Origin: Streptomyces sp. S3(2020)
Lineage (GTDB): Bacteria; Actinomycetota; Actinomycetes; Streptomycetales; Streptomycetaceae
Reading direction: 5' to 3'
DNA length: 64,000 nt
Assembly: GCF_013044505.1 (NCBI RefSeq)
Contig: NZ_JABERD010000010.1
Coordinates: 1-64,000 of the forward strand
Shown here: piece after piece, positions 34,545-42,150 of the stretch
Layout: every line of letters begins with the position of its first letter
How positions within the stretch are numbered: the first letter of the stretch is position 1
The notes under the pieces: model-generated
Seen by the model: only the letters and a program-made list of their open reading frames with translations
The model's database searches: none
Told to the model about the DNA's origin: nothing
Translations under genes and position numbers: made by a program

Positions 34545-34550
34545 TAGGGT
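34545..34550 (+). promoter_or_regulatory. -10 element (TAGGGT) suggesting a leaderless internal promoter
   Basis: TAGGGT ends seven bases before the ATG of the TetR gene, with no ribosome-binding site in between. Transcription would begin at or near the start codon, which would keep the regulator expressed when the operon is off. Confidence 0.45.
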
Positions 34551-34557
34551 CACCCGC

Positions 34558-35175
34558 ATGACCGATTCCGCCGACGCCCCGAAGAGCCGAAGGGCACGCA
34601 AGCGTCCGCACTACGGCGAGGGGCGCGAGGCCCTGCTCAACGCCGCCGTGCGGGTGGTGGCACGGGGCGGGCTGCGCAAGCTCACCTACCGGGCCGTCGC
34701 GGAGGAGGCGGGGGTCACCCACGGGCTCGTCGTGCACCACTTCGGGTCGCGTGACGCGCTGATCGAGGAGGCCCTCGCCCACACGATCCGTACCTCGTTG
34801 AACACCAGCGACCTGGAGCCGGGCACCGGCAAGGTCGCGGACTTCTCGATCGGGCTGTCCCGGATGGTCACGGCGGATCCCGGCACCCAGGCGTTCCAGT
34901 ACGAGCTGCTGCTGGAATCCCGCCGTCGGCCGGAGCTGCTGCCGCAGTTGCGGGCGCTGTACGACGAGTACTTCGACGCCACACAGCGTGAACTCGGCCG
35001 CATGCTGCCGTCCGGCGCGGACAAGGCGCTGACCCGGCTGGTCTTCGCCGCGCTCGACGGGCTGGTGCTGCACCAGCTCGTCTTCGACGAGCCCGAGGTC
35101 ACCGACGCCGCCCTGGAGGAGCTGCGCAACCTGCTGCGGCTGCTGGAAGCGGATGGCGGCAAGGCCGACGGCTAG
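34558..35175 (+). CDS. TetR-family regulator of the island
   Basis: The 205-residue protein has the TetR helix-turn-helix (ALLNAAVRVVARGGLRKLTYRAVAEEAGVTHGLVVHHFGSRDALIEEAL) and an all-helical ligand domain (YDEYFDATQRELGRML; TRLVFAALDGLVLHQLVFDE). It is the only regulator inside the island and the last gene of the ferredoxin operon, so it is the best candidate for binding the 18-base sites at 28739, 28846, 35295 and 38066. A strong terminator follows at once. Likely a repressor released by a pathway intermediate. Confidence 0.9.
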   Translation: MTDSADAPKSRRARKRPHYGEGREALLNAAVRVVARGGLRKLTYRAVAEEAGVTHGLVVHHFGSRDALIEEALAHTIRTSLNTSDLEPGTGKVADFSIGLSRMVTADPGTQAFQYELLLESRRRPELLPQLRALYDEYFDATQRELGRMLPSGADKALTRLVFAALDGLVLHQLVFDEPEVTDAALEELRNLLRLLEADGGKADG

Positions 35176-35195
35176 CCGGCGAGCCGTACTTTCCG

Positions 35196-35224
35196 AGGTC
35201 CCGGACGTGCCGCGTCCGGGACCT
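35196..35224. terminator. Operon terminator after TetR
   Basis: A 12-bp perfect stem AGGTCCCGGACG/CGTCCGGGACCT with a five-base loop, followed by TTGTTTC, 21 bases after the TetR stop. Confidence 0.85.
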
Positions 35225-35294
35225 TGTTTCGTTGCGGAAAAATCATCTCCCACCCCCTTGCCAGGTGGATAGTTCCGCACCACTATGAGGCAAC

Positions 35295-35312
35295 TCGTTT
35301 GGCTCGAAACAA
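35295..35312. promoter_or_regulatory. Regulon operator, site C (TCGTTTGGCTCGAAACAA)
   Basis: Third copy of the 18-base regulon sequence, 34 bases before the APC permease start codon. A -35-like TTGCCA (35258-35263) lies upstream, but the -10 is unclear. Confidence 0.75.
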
Positions 35313-35345
35313 TCCGACTCTCCCCCTTTCTGGCAGGTGATCCGT

Positions 35346-36803
35346 GTGGACAGTCAAACGGTCCGGTCACAACAGACCGTGCAGGACGAGCCCACCGCAG
35401 GCCGACTCAAGCCCAACTCCCTCGGTGTGCTGGGCATCCTCTTCTTCGTCCTCTCCGCGCAGGCGCCGCTGACCGGCATCGCCGGCGCCGTGCCCATCGC
35501 CGTGGCCATCGGCAACGGCGCGGGGGTGCCCGCCGCCTACGTCGGGGCCGGTGTCGTGGTCCTGCTGTTCTCGGTCGGCTTCGTCGCCATGGGGCGCCAT
35601 GTCGTGGACGCCGGCGCCTTCTACACGTACATCGGCAAGGGGCTCGGCCGTCCCGCGGGCTCCGGCAGCGCCGGGGTCGCGCTGTTCGCCTACTGTGCGA
35701 TCCAGGCCGCGATGTACGGGCTGTACGGCTCCATCGTCAGCGGTCTGGTCGACCACTACACCGGCCTGAACGTCGCGTGGTGGGTGTGGGTCCTGGTCAC
35801 CATGGTGATCGTCCAGGTCCTCGGCGCGGCCGGGATCGAGATGGGCGCCAAGCTGCTGGCCGTGTTCGTGCTGGCCGAGTTCAGCATCCTGATCGCCTTC
35901 GCCCTGGTCACCCTCTTCAAGGGCGGCGGCCCCGAGGGGCTGGGCTTCACGGACAGCTTCTCGCCGAGCGCGGCGCTCCAGGGGGCGCCGGGTGTGGCCC
36001 TGATGTTCGCCGTGGCGTCCATGTTCGGCTTCGAGGCCACCGCCATCTACGGCGAGGAGGCGCGCGAGCCCCGCAGGACCGTGCCGCGGGCCACGTATCT
36101 CTCCGTCGTCGTGGTCAGCGGATTCTTCGCCTTCACCTCGTGGATGCTGGTCTCCGCCCACGGTGCCTCCCAGGCCACGGCCGAGGCGGGCAAGGCGCTG
36201 GAGAGCGGGGACGCCACCGGCTGGGTCTTCGCGCCGATCACCGCGCAGTTCGGCGACTGGGTCGGGGACGTCGGGCCGATCCTGCTGGCTACCTCCCTGT
36301 TCGCCGGCATCCTCGCCTTCCACAACTCCGCCAACCGCTACCTGTTCTCCCTCGGCCGCGACGGTCTGCTGCCCCGCAGGCTCTGCGCGACCAACCGCCG
36401 GCACTCCCCGTGGGCGGCGGGCGGTGTGCAGACCGTTCTCGCCGTGCTGTTCGTCATGCCCTTCGCCCTGCTGGGCAAGGACCCGGTGCTGACCCTGTTC
36501 TCGTGGTTCAGCGGGGTGGCCGTGCTGGCGATCATGCTCCTGTACTTCCTGACCTCCGTGTCGGTGATCGTGTTCTTCCGCCGCGAGCGGCTGGACACCC
36601 GCCCCTGGAACACGCTGATCGCCCCCGTGCTGGGCGCGCTCGGCATCGCCGGTGCGATCTGGCTGATCCTGGCCAACTTCACGACCCTCATCGGCGGTGA
36701 CTCGACCACGGCGACCTGGCTGGAACTCGCCGTCCCCGCGGTCCTGGTCCTCGGTGTCGTCGCCGCCCGCGTGACCCGCGACAGGGCCACACCCGCGGCC
36801 TGA
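35346..36803 (+). CDS. APC-superfamily amine/amino-acid permease
   Basis: The 485-residue polytopic protein has 12 predicted helices and the APC signature in helix 1 (LGILFFVLSAQAPLTGIAGAVPIAVAIGNG) and helix 6-loop (MFAVASMFGFEATAIYGEEAREPRRTVPRATY). It belongs with amino-acid/polyamine permeases (APA-like). GTG 35346 has GGCAGG eight bases upstream; a GTG at 35337 is too close. Operator C in its promoter ties it to the island, so it probably imports the amine or amino-acid-like substrate of the pathway. Confidence 0.9.
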   Translation: MDSQTVRSQQTVQDEPTAGRLKPNSLGVLGILFFVLSAQAPLTGIAGAVPIAVAIGNGAGVPAAYVGAGVVVLLFSVGFVAMGRHVVDAGAFYTYIGKGLGRPAGSGSAGVALFAYCAIQAAMYGLYGSIVSGLVDHYTGLNVAWWVWVLVTMVIVQVLGAAGIEMGAKLLAVFVLAEFSILIAFALVTLFKGGGPEGLGFTDSFSPSAALQGAPGVALMFAVASMFGFEATAIYGEEAREPRRTVPRATYLSVVVVSGFFAFTSWMLVSAHGASQATAEAGKALESGDATGWVFAPITAQFGDWVGDVGPILLATSLFAGILAFHNSANRYLFSLGRDGLLPRRLCATNRRHSPWAAGGVQTVLAVLFVMPFALLGKDPVLTLFSWFSGVAVLAIMLLYFLTSVSVIVFFRRERLDTRPWNTLIAPVLGALGIAGAIWLILANFTTLIGGDSTTATWLELAVPAVLVLGVVAARVTRDRATPAA

Positions 36804-36817
36804 GACCACCACCCCGC

Positions 36818-36865
36818 GGTGCGGCCGGCCCGACCCCCCTCCCCAGGAGCCGGCCCGGCCGCACC
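36818..36865 (+). terminator. Terminator after the APC permease
   Basis: GGTGCGGCCGG (36818-36828) and CCGGCCGCACC (36855-36865) form an 11-bp stem with a 26-base loop, 14 bases after the permease stop. Confidence 0.6.
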
Positions 36866-36894
36866 CGATCCACGGCCCGCGGGCAGATCTCGAC

Positions 36895-37275
36895 CGGTCG
36901 CGCCTGGTCCGGGGTCTGTGGGTAGGCCGCGGTCGGTCGTGTCCAGGTCTCGGTCTGCGGGTGGGCGTCAGGGGGCCGTACTCGGTTCTGGGTCCGTGGG
37001 TGGATCTCGGTCGGTCGTGTCTGGTGCGTGGTCGGCGGGTGGATCTCGGTCGGTCGTGTCTGGTCCGGGTCTGTGGGTGGGTCGCGGCCGGTCGCGGCCA
37101 GGCCTTGGTCCGTGGGTGGGCGTCAGCCGGACGCACTCGATTCTCGGACCGTGGTGGACCTCAGGCCGGCGCATTCGATGTACGGCCCCCGGCAGACCTG
37201 GGCCGGTCGTGCCCGGTCCACGGTCGCCAGTCCGGCCTCAGCCGCCTGCGCCCGGTCCACGGTCTCCCGTGCGAC
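36895..37275. repeat. Degenerate tandem repeats of about 40 bases, non-coding
   Basis: The motif GGTCGTGTC(T/C)GGT...GGTCxGTGGGTGG(A/G)xCTCGGTC recurs six or more times between the permease and the amidotransferase (for example near 36938, 37012, 37059, with TCGGTCGGTCGTGTCTGGT repeated exactly at 37007 and 37048). Either strand would give low-complexity Arg/Pro/Thr-rich peptides without ribosome sites, so I do not annotate a gene here. Confidence 0.65.
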
Positions 37276-37276
37276 C

Positions 37277-37990
37277 TCAGTCGGCCGTACCCGCCACCCG
37301 GTCGAGGAAGCCGTCGACCAGCCGTCGGGCGTCCGCCCGGGCGGCCGGCTCCAGCGCCCGGCTCCGGGCCAGGAGTTCCTCCGGGTCCACCCCGTGCTGT
37401 ACGCACTGCTCGGCGCCGCCGTTGTCCAGCCAGCCACGCACCGTCCCGGTGGTGATCTCCGGATGGAACTGCACCCCCAGACTGCGTCCGACCCGGAACG
37501 CCTGCGCGCACACGGGATTGCGGGCCACCTCCACGGCTCCCGGCGGCAGCAGACAGCGGTCGTAGTGCCACTGGAACCAGGGGCCGCGCCCCACCAGGGA
37601 GGGATCGTCCGTCTCCACCTCCACCCAGCCGATCTCCGGACGCGGCGACGCCTCGACCGAACCCCCGAGCGCGGTGGTCAGCGCCTGCGCGCCGAAGCAG
37701 ATGCCGAGCACCGGGACACCGAGGTGGTGAGCCTTGCGCAGCAGGGCGAGCTCGCCGCCGATCCAGCTGCCTATGGAGTCCTCGTCGTACACCGACCACG
37801 GCGCGCCCAGGGACACGATCAGGTCCCAGTCGCCCGCGTCGGGAAAGTCGAAGGGCACATCCGGAGCGTGATACCGCGATTCCGGTACGACGGTCAGGAC
37901 CGTGAGGTCGTAGCCGCGCCCGGCCAGTCGCGCGCCGACCTCTCCGGGTTCCGTGACGTGCTCGTGCCGGACGACGAGTGCGCGCACCAT
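37277..37990 (-). CDS. Class I glutamine amidotransferase-like protein (GuaA-N/TdnT type)
   Basis: The 237-residue protein is a stand-alone class I GATase with the triad Cys98 (GICFGAQ), His176 and Glu178 (QFHPEI). It has no synthase domain. Such proteins accompany gamma-glutamyl-amide ligases in aniline degradation (TdnT with TdnQ) and elsewhere act as gamma-glutamyl hydrolases. It is divergent from the PuuC-like ALDH, with operator D between them, so it belongs to the same regulon. It may hydrolyse gamma-glutamyl amides or channel ammonia/glutamate. Confidence 0.87.
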   Translation of the reverse strand: MVRALVVRHEHVTEPGEVGARLAGRGYDLTVLTVVPESRYHAPDVPFDFPDAGDWDLIVSLGAPWSVYDEDSIGSWIGGELALLRKAHHLGVPVLGICFGAQALTTALGGSVEASPRPEIGWVEVETDDPSLVGRGPWFQWHYDRCLLPPGAVEVARNPVCAQAFRVGRSLGVQFHPEITTGTVRGWLDNGGAEQCVQHGVDPEELLARSRALEPAARADARRLVDGFLDRVAGTAD

Positions 37991-38040
37991 GTGCTCCTTA
38001 CCCGGTCCTCGCGGACCTGCCGGATCGATCCCGTGAGCCC

Positions 38041-38069
38041 TTGTGGAGGCTCCGCGGCCATCATATCGT
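38041..38069 (+). promoter_or_regulatory. Promoter of the PuuC/PuuD-like operon
   Basis: TTGTGG (38041-38046) and TATCGT (38064-38069) are 17 bases apart, nearly the same as the GS-like promoter on the - strand at 28753-28781. Operator D starts inside the -10. Confidence 0.6.
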
Positions 38070-38083
38070 TTGGATTCAAATAA
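38066..38083. promoter_or_regulatory. Regulon operator, site D (TCGTTTGGATTCAAATAA)
   Basis: Fourth copy of the 18-base regulon sequence, between the divergent amidotransferase and aldehyde dehydrogenase genes. Confidence 0.75.
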
Positions 38084-38102
38084 TCACTCTGGAGGTCTCC
38101 GC

Positions 38103-39593
38103 ATGCCGGCCATCACCCACGAGGAGTGGCAGCGTCGCGCCAAGTCCCTGGACCTGTCCGGCGCGCATCACATCGACGGCGCCGACGAGGCCGGATCGGG
38201 GGCGGTCTTCGCCGCCGTCTCGCCCCGCGACGGCCAGGTCCTGACCCAGGTCGCCGACGCCGGCACCGCCGAGGTGGACGCGGCCGTCGCCGCCGCCCGC
38301 CGCGCCTTCGACACCGGACCGTGGCCGCGCCTGGCACCCGCCGAGCGGGGCCGGACCCTGATCCGGATCGCCGACCTGCTCCAGGAGCGCCGCGAGGAAC
38401 TGGCCCTCACCGTCAGCCTGGAGATGGGCAAGCCCGTCACCGACGCCCACGACATCGAACTGCGTGCCGTCATCAACACCTTCCGCTGGTACGGGGAACT
38501 GGCGGGCAAGCTGACCGACGAGTCCCCGCACACAGCGCCGGACGCCCTCGCCCTGGTCACCCGGGAGCCGGCCGGTGTCGTCGGCGCGGTCGTGCCCTGG
38601 AACTTCCCGCTCACACTGGCCGGCTGGAAGGTGGCCCCGGCGCTCGCGGCCGGCTGCACGGTCGTCCTGAAGCCCTCGGAGAACTCCCCGCTCTCCGCGC
38701 TGCTGCTGGCCCGGATCGCGGCCGAGGCCGGACTGCCGCCCGGCGTGCTCAACGTCGTCAACGGCGAAGGCCCCGTCACCGGCCGCGCCCTCGGCCTCCA
38801 CCCCGACATCGACGTCCTCGCCTTCACCGGCTCCACCGCGGTCGGCCGCCACTTCCTGCACTACGCCGCCGACTCCAACCTCAAGCGCGTCTGGCTCGAA
38901 CTCGGCGGCAAGTCACCCAACATCATCCTTCCCGACGCCCCCGACCTGGAGAAGGCCGCCGCCACCGCGGCCTGGGGCATCTTCTTCAACCAGGGCGAGA
39001 TGTGCACCGCCCCGTCCCGGCTGCTGGTGCACTCCTCGATCGCCGAGCGCGTCACCGAGGCGATCGTGGCCCGGGCCCGGGAACTGCGGGTCGGCGACCC
39101 GCTCGACCCGGTCACCGAGATGGGCGCGCTGGTGGGCGTGCGCCACCTGGAGCGCGTCCTCGACCACATCGCCACCGGCGTCGAGGAAGGCGCCCGGCTG
39201 CGCGCGGGGGGCGAACGCACACGGGCCGACACCGGCGGCAGCTACCTCCAGCCGACCGTCTTCGACGGCGTCGACCCCGGCATGCGGCTGGCCCGTGAGG
39301 AGATCTTCGGCCCGGTGCTCTCCGTCCTCACCTTCGACGACCTGGACGAGGCGGTACGCATGGCCAACGCCACCGAGTACGGCCTCGCGGCCGGGCTGTG
39401 GACCTCCGACCTGTCCACGGCCCACCAGGTCTCCCGCGCGCTGAAGGCCGGCACGGTCTGGGTCAACTGCTACGAGGAGGGCGACCTGACCGTCCCCTTC
39501 GGCGGCATGAAGCAGTCCGGCAACGGCCGCGACAAGTCCGCCCACGCCATCGAGAAGTACACCGAACTGAAGACCACCTGGATCCAGCTGTGA
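38103..39593 (+). CDS. Aldehyde dehydrogenase, PuuC-like
   Basis: The 496-residue ALDH has Asn167 (PWNFPL), Glu266 (LELGGKSP) and nucleophile Cys301 (NQGEMCTAPSR), the QGxxC setting typical of gamma-glutamyl-gamma-aminobutyraldehyde and betaine-aldehyde dehydrogenases. It overlaps the PuuD-like hydrolase by four bases, the PuuC-PuuD combination of the glutamylated-putrescine pathway. Start ATG 38103 has GGAGG seven bases upstream. It should oxidise an aldehyde formed from the glutamylated amine. Confidence 0.88.
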   Translation: MPAITHEEWQRRAKSLDLSGAHHIDGADEAGSGAVFAAVSPRDGQVLTQVADAGTAEVDAAVAAARRAFDTGPWPRLAPAERGRTLIRIADLLQERREELALTVSLEMGKPVTDAHDIELRAVINTFRWYGELAGKLTDESPHTAPDALALVTREPAGVVGAVVPWNFPLTLAGWKVAPALAAGCTVVLKPSENSPLSALLLARIAAEAGLPPGVLNVVNGEGPVTGRALGLHPDIDVLAFTGSTAVGRHFLHYAADSNLKRVWLELGGKSPNIILPDAPDLEKAAATAAWGIFFNQGEMCTAPSRLLVHSSIAERVTEAIVARARELRVGDPLDPVTEMGALVGVRHLERVLDHIATGVEEGARLRAGGERTRADTGGSYLQPTVFDGVDPGMRLAREEIFGPVLSVLTFDDLDEAVRMANATEYGLAAGLWTSDLSTAHQVSRALKAGTVWVNCYEEGDLTVPFGGMKQSGNGRDKSAHAIEKYTELKTTWIQL

Positions 39594-40303
39594 GCCGTAC
39601 GAGCAGGCCCGCGCGCCCCCTGATAGCGATCCCCGCCCGCTTCTCCGCCACCACCTCCGCCCTGCGGTACGCCGCCGAGGTCAACGCCCGCGCCCTCATC
39701 GAGGCCGTCTGGCGGGCCGGCGGCGAACCGGCGGGCATCCACCCCGCCGCCACGGACGTCACCGAGCGCCTCGCCCGCTTCGACGGCGTCCTGCTCCCCG
39801 GCGGCGGCGACCTCGCCCCGCACCGCTACGGGGCGCCAGGAGTCCACGACAGCGTCTACGACGTGGACGAGGTACAGGACGCCTTCGACCTCGAAGTCGC
39901 CCGGCACGCGGTGCGCTCGGGCCTGCCCCTGCTGGCGGTCTGCCGTGGCCTCCAGGTCGTCAACGTCGCCCTCGGCGGCACCCTGGAGCAGGACATGGGC
40001 GGCCCCGACGGCGAACACCGCCACGTCGTGCACCCGGTGGCCGTCCAGCGGGGCACCCTGCTGGAGCGGGCCACCAGGGCGCAGAAGGTCGAGGCGTCCT
40101 GCTACCACCACCAGCGCGTCGACCGCCTCGGCACGGGACTGGCGATCACCGCACGCGCCGCCGACCACACCGTGGAAGGCCTCGAACTCCCCGGCGCCCA
40201 GGGCTGGTTCACCGCCGTCCAATGGCACCCCGAGGACACCGCCCACGAGGACCCCACCCAACAGGGCCTCTTCGACGCCCTTGTACGAGCCGCCCGTGCC
40301 TGA
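39590..40303 (+). CDS. Gamma-glutamyl-gamma-aminobutyrate hydrolase-like (PuuD family)
   Basis: The 237-residue class I GATase-like peptidase has FDGVLLPGGGDLAPHRYG, the PGGxDxxP element of the PuuD family, and the triad Cys118 (AVCRGLQVVN), His213 and Glu215 (VQWHPED). PuuD cleaves the gamma-glutamyl group from the oxidised product, regenerating glutamate. GTG 39590 lies within the ALDH stop (GTGA), so the two are translationally coupled. It completes the ligase-dehydrogenase-hydrolase logic of the island. Confidence 0.9.
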   Translation: MSRTSRPARPLIAIPARFSATTSALRYAAEVNARALIEAVWRAGGEPAGIHPAATDVTERLARFDGVLLPGGGDLAPHRYGAPGVHDSVYDVDEVQDAFDLEVARHAVRSGLPLLAVCRGLQVVNVALGGTLEQDMGGPDGEHRHVVHPVAVQRGTLLERATRAQKVEASCYHHQRVDRLGTGLAITARAADHTVEGLELPGAQGWFTAVQWHPEDTAHEDPTQQGLFDALVRAARA

Positions 40304-40311
40304 CCTCGGGC

Positions 40312-40479
40312 TCAGCGGCCGGCCTGCCGGGCCGCCGACCCGACGCGCGCGATGCCGCCGGCCGTCCGGTCGAGCACGACTTGGGCGCGGGAGCCCTTGA
40401 GGACCAGGCCGATGACGGCGGGGTCGGCGCGGGCGAGCCGTACGAAGGCGTCGTAGGGGACGGGGTGTCGAGCGGTCAT
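40312..40479 (-). pseudogene. Truncated nucleotidyltransferase remnant
   Basis: A 55-residue open frame starting at ATG 40479 with AGGAGATC upstream. YDAFVRLARADPAVIGLVLKGSRA matches the N-terminal GSRA strand-helix of polymerase-beta-type nucleotidyltransferases, but the following catalytic DxD is absent and the sequence departs after residue 33. The start and ribosome site look intact, so a short peptide could still be made. I interpret it as a 3' deletion remnant. Confidence 0.55.
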
Positions 40480-40584
40480 GGGGTGATCTCCTGATCTGCG
40501 GCGCGGCCGCAGGCATGGCTGTGGAGGCGGCCCCGCGGCCGGGGTGCCCTTACCGTCCGCGGCGGTGCTCGGTCGCGCACTGCG

Positions 40585-40616
40585 AAGGGCCGCACCCCGC
40601 GACGGGTGCGGCCCTT
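40585..40616. terminator. Strong hairpin terminator
   Basis: AAGGGCCGCACCC and GGGTGCGGCCCTT form a perfect 13-bp stem with a six-base loop, 30 bases beyond the 3' end of the DUF3500 gene (transcribed leftward). It probably serves that gene. The rest of 40480-40646 shows no gene. Confidence 0.85.
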
Positions 40617-40646
40617 CACCATGACGGGATGTTCACGCCGTGCGCG

Positions 40647-41984
40647 TCACTGGTGATGCGGCGACGTCAGGTAGTGCTGCCTGAGGAGCTCCTTTCCGTA
40701 GTCGTTGCCGTTCGGGGTGCGGATGACGGAGTGGACGTGCATCTGGGTGGGGGTGCCCTCGGTGCCGCCGTAGGCGCCGCGCAGCGGGCCCGGTGCCTGG
40801 CAGTCCACCTCGATCCACACCACCGGGCTGTGCACGCGGACGTAGAAGGCGTCGTCGTCGCCGGTGCCGCCGGCCCAGGTGACGTAGGTGTCGGAGAGGT
40901 GCTTGCGGATCTCGGCCAGGGTGACCTTGGCGGCGTCGGCCTTGGCGCGGCCGACGAAGGCCTGCGCGATGCCGAGGAGCTTCGTCCGCTGCGCGCCGCT
41001 GAGGGCGTTGCCGCGCAGGCCCGTGTACGCCTGGACCGTGTTGTCGGAGAACGCGCCCGCCTTCATGGACTCGTTCGACTTGGTCGAGGACTCGATGGCG
41101 ACCTTCTGCTGCGCCTCGGTCAGGGAGTTGACGAAGGCGAGGCTCGCGACGACCTCCTCGTGGCAGACCGTCACCGTCTCGCCGTCGATCTCCATCGAGG
41201 TCGGCTCCGAACCCCAGAAGCAGGGGCTCATGACCACCTGGTCGCCGAGCACGAAGTAGTTGACGACCAGGTGGTGGCCGTCGAACTGGAAGCCCCAGGG
41301 CTCGGTCGCGGACGGGGTGCCCATCACCGTCCAGTAGTAGGCGTCCTCGTTGAAGGCGGTGGTGTTGCCGATCGCCTCGCCGGCCGCCTGGTTGATCTTC
41401 CGGATCTTCTCCGTGGTCTCCAGACCGTCGGCGCTCAGCGCGGCCTTCAACAGGGCGGTGCCCAGCGCCTGCTGATCATCCGTCAGATCGGCGAGGGAGA
41501 CGCCCTGGCGTTCGTAGGAGTCGATGTTGCTCCACAGCCGCCACTCGGTGGAGTGCACCGTGAACTGCGTCGAGGACTTCTGGGTGTCGGTGAGCCCGGC
41601 CAGGAACGCGTTCGCGGCCGAGATCACCGCAGCGGTGGCCACCTTCGTGGAGTGGATCGTGAAGAGGTCGTCGATCCGCTTGCCGTCGGTGGTGAGACCG
41701 AAGAAGTCCTCGGTGATCGACTGGTTGCCGGGACCGCCGGTGCCGCCGCCCGGGCCGCCGCTGGGGGCACCGCTCGGCGAGGCACTGGCCGTGGCGTCCG
41801 CGGTGCCGGTGGTGTCGTCGGCCAGCGCGGCCCAGGCCCCGGCGCCGCCCATCGTGGCGACGGCCGTCGCGCCGCTGGCGAAGAAGACCTTGCGCATGAA
41901 GTTACGGCGGCTCGCGTGAGCACGGCGGCCGGCTTCGGACTGCGGCTCCCGGGCCGTGGGCTCACCGGTGTCGAGCTCGGTCAT
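40647..41984 (-). CDS. Tat-exported DUF3500 protein
   Basis: The 445-residue protein has a twin-arginine signal (SRRNFMRKVFFASGATAVATMGGAGAWAAL), then a Ser/Gly/Pro-rich linker (residues about 62-88) and a DUF3500 domain. The domain contains WGFQFDGHHLVVNYFVLGDQVVMSPCFWGSEP and ends with DYGKELLRQHYLTSPHHQ, the histidine-rich C-terminus typical of the family. Function is unestablished; folded export implies a cofactor or metal. It lies 166 bases from the histidine kinase gene on the same strand. Confidence 0.88.
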   Translation of the reverse strand: MTELDTGEPTAREPQSEAGRRAHASRRNFMRKVFFASGATAVATMGGAGAWAALADDTTGTADATASASPSGAPSGGPGGGTGGPGNQSITEDFFGLTTDGKRIDDLFTIHSTKVATAAVISAANAFLAGLTDTQKSSTQFTVHSTEWRLWSNIDSYERQGVSLADLTDDQQALGTALLKAALSADGLETTEKIRKINQAAGEAIGNTTAFNEDAYYWTVMGTPSATEPWGFQFDGHHLVVNYFVLGDQVVMSPCFWGSEPTSMEIDGETVTVCHEEVVASLAFVNSLTEAQQKVAIESSTKSNESMKAGAFSDNTVQAYTGLRGNALSGAQRTKLLGIAQAFVGRAKADAAKVTLAEIRKHLSDTYVTWAGGTGDDDAFYVRVHSPVVWIEVDCQAPGPLRGAYGGTEGTPTQMHVHSVIRTPNGNDYGKELLRQHYLTSPHHQ

Positions 41985-42150
41985 CGTCGCTGATTCCCTT
42001 CGTCGTCGGCACGTCCCCGCCGGACGGCCGCCCGTTGATCACTGTGGGGGAGCGAACTGAGTCCGAGCTGAAACAGGCCGCGCGGGCGGCCGGGAGGAAG
42101 CCGCCGAAGGGCGCAGGGATCCCTTCTGAACTGCGAATATGTGGGGACGC

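Noticed and set aside
35367..37136. A 589-codon - strand frame opposite the APC permease
   Set aside because: Low-complexity Arg/His/Pro and Gly/Glu-rich peptide without a ribosome site; the permease is unmistakable.
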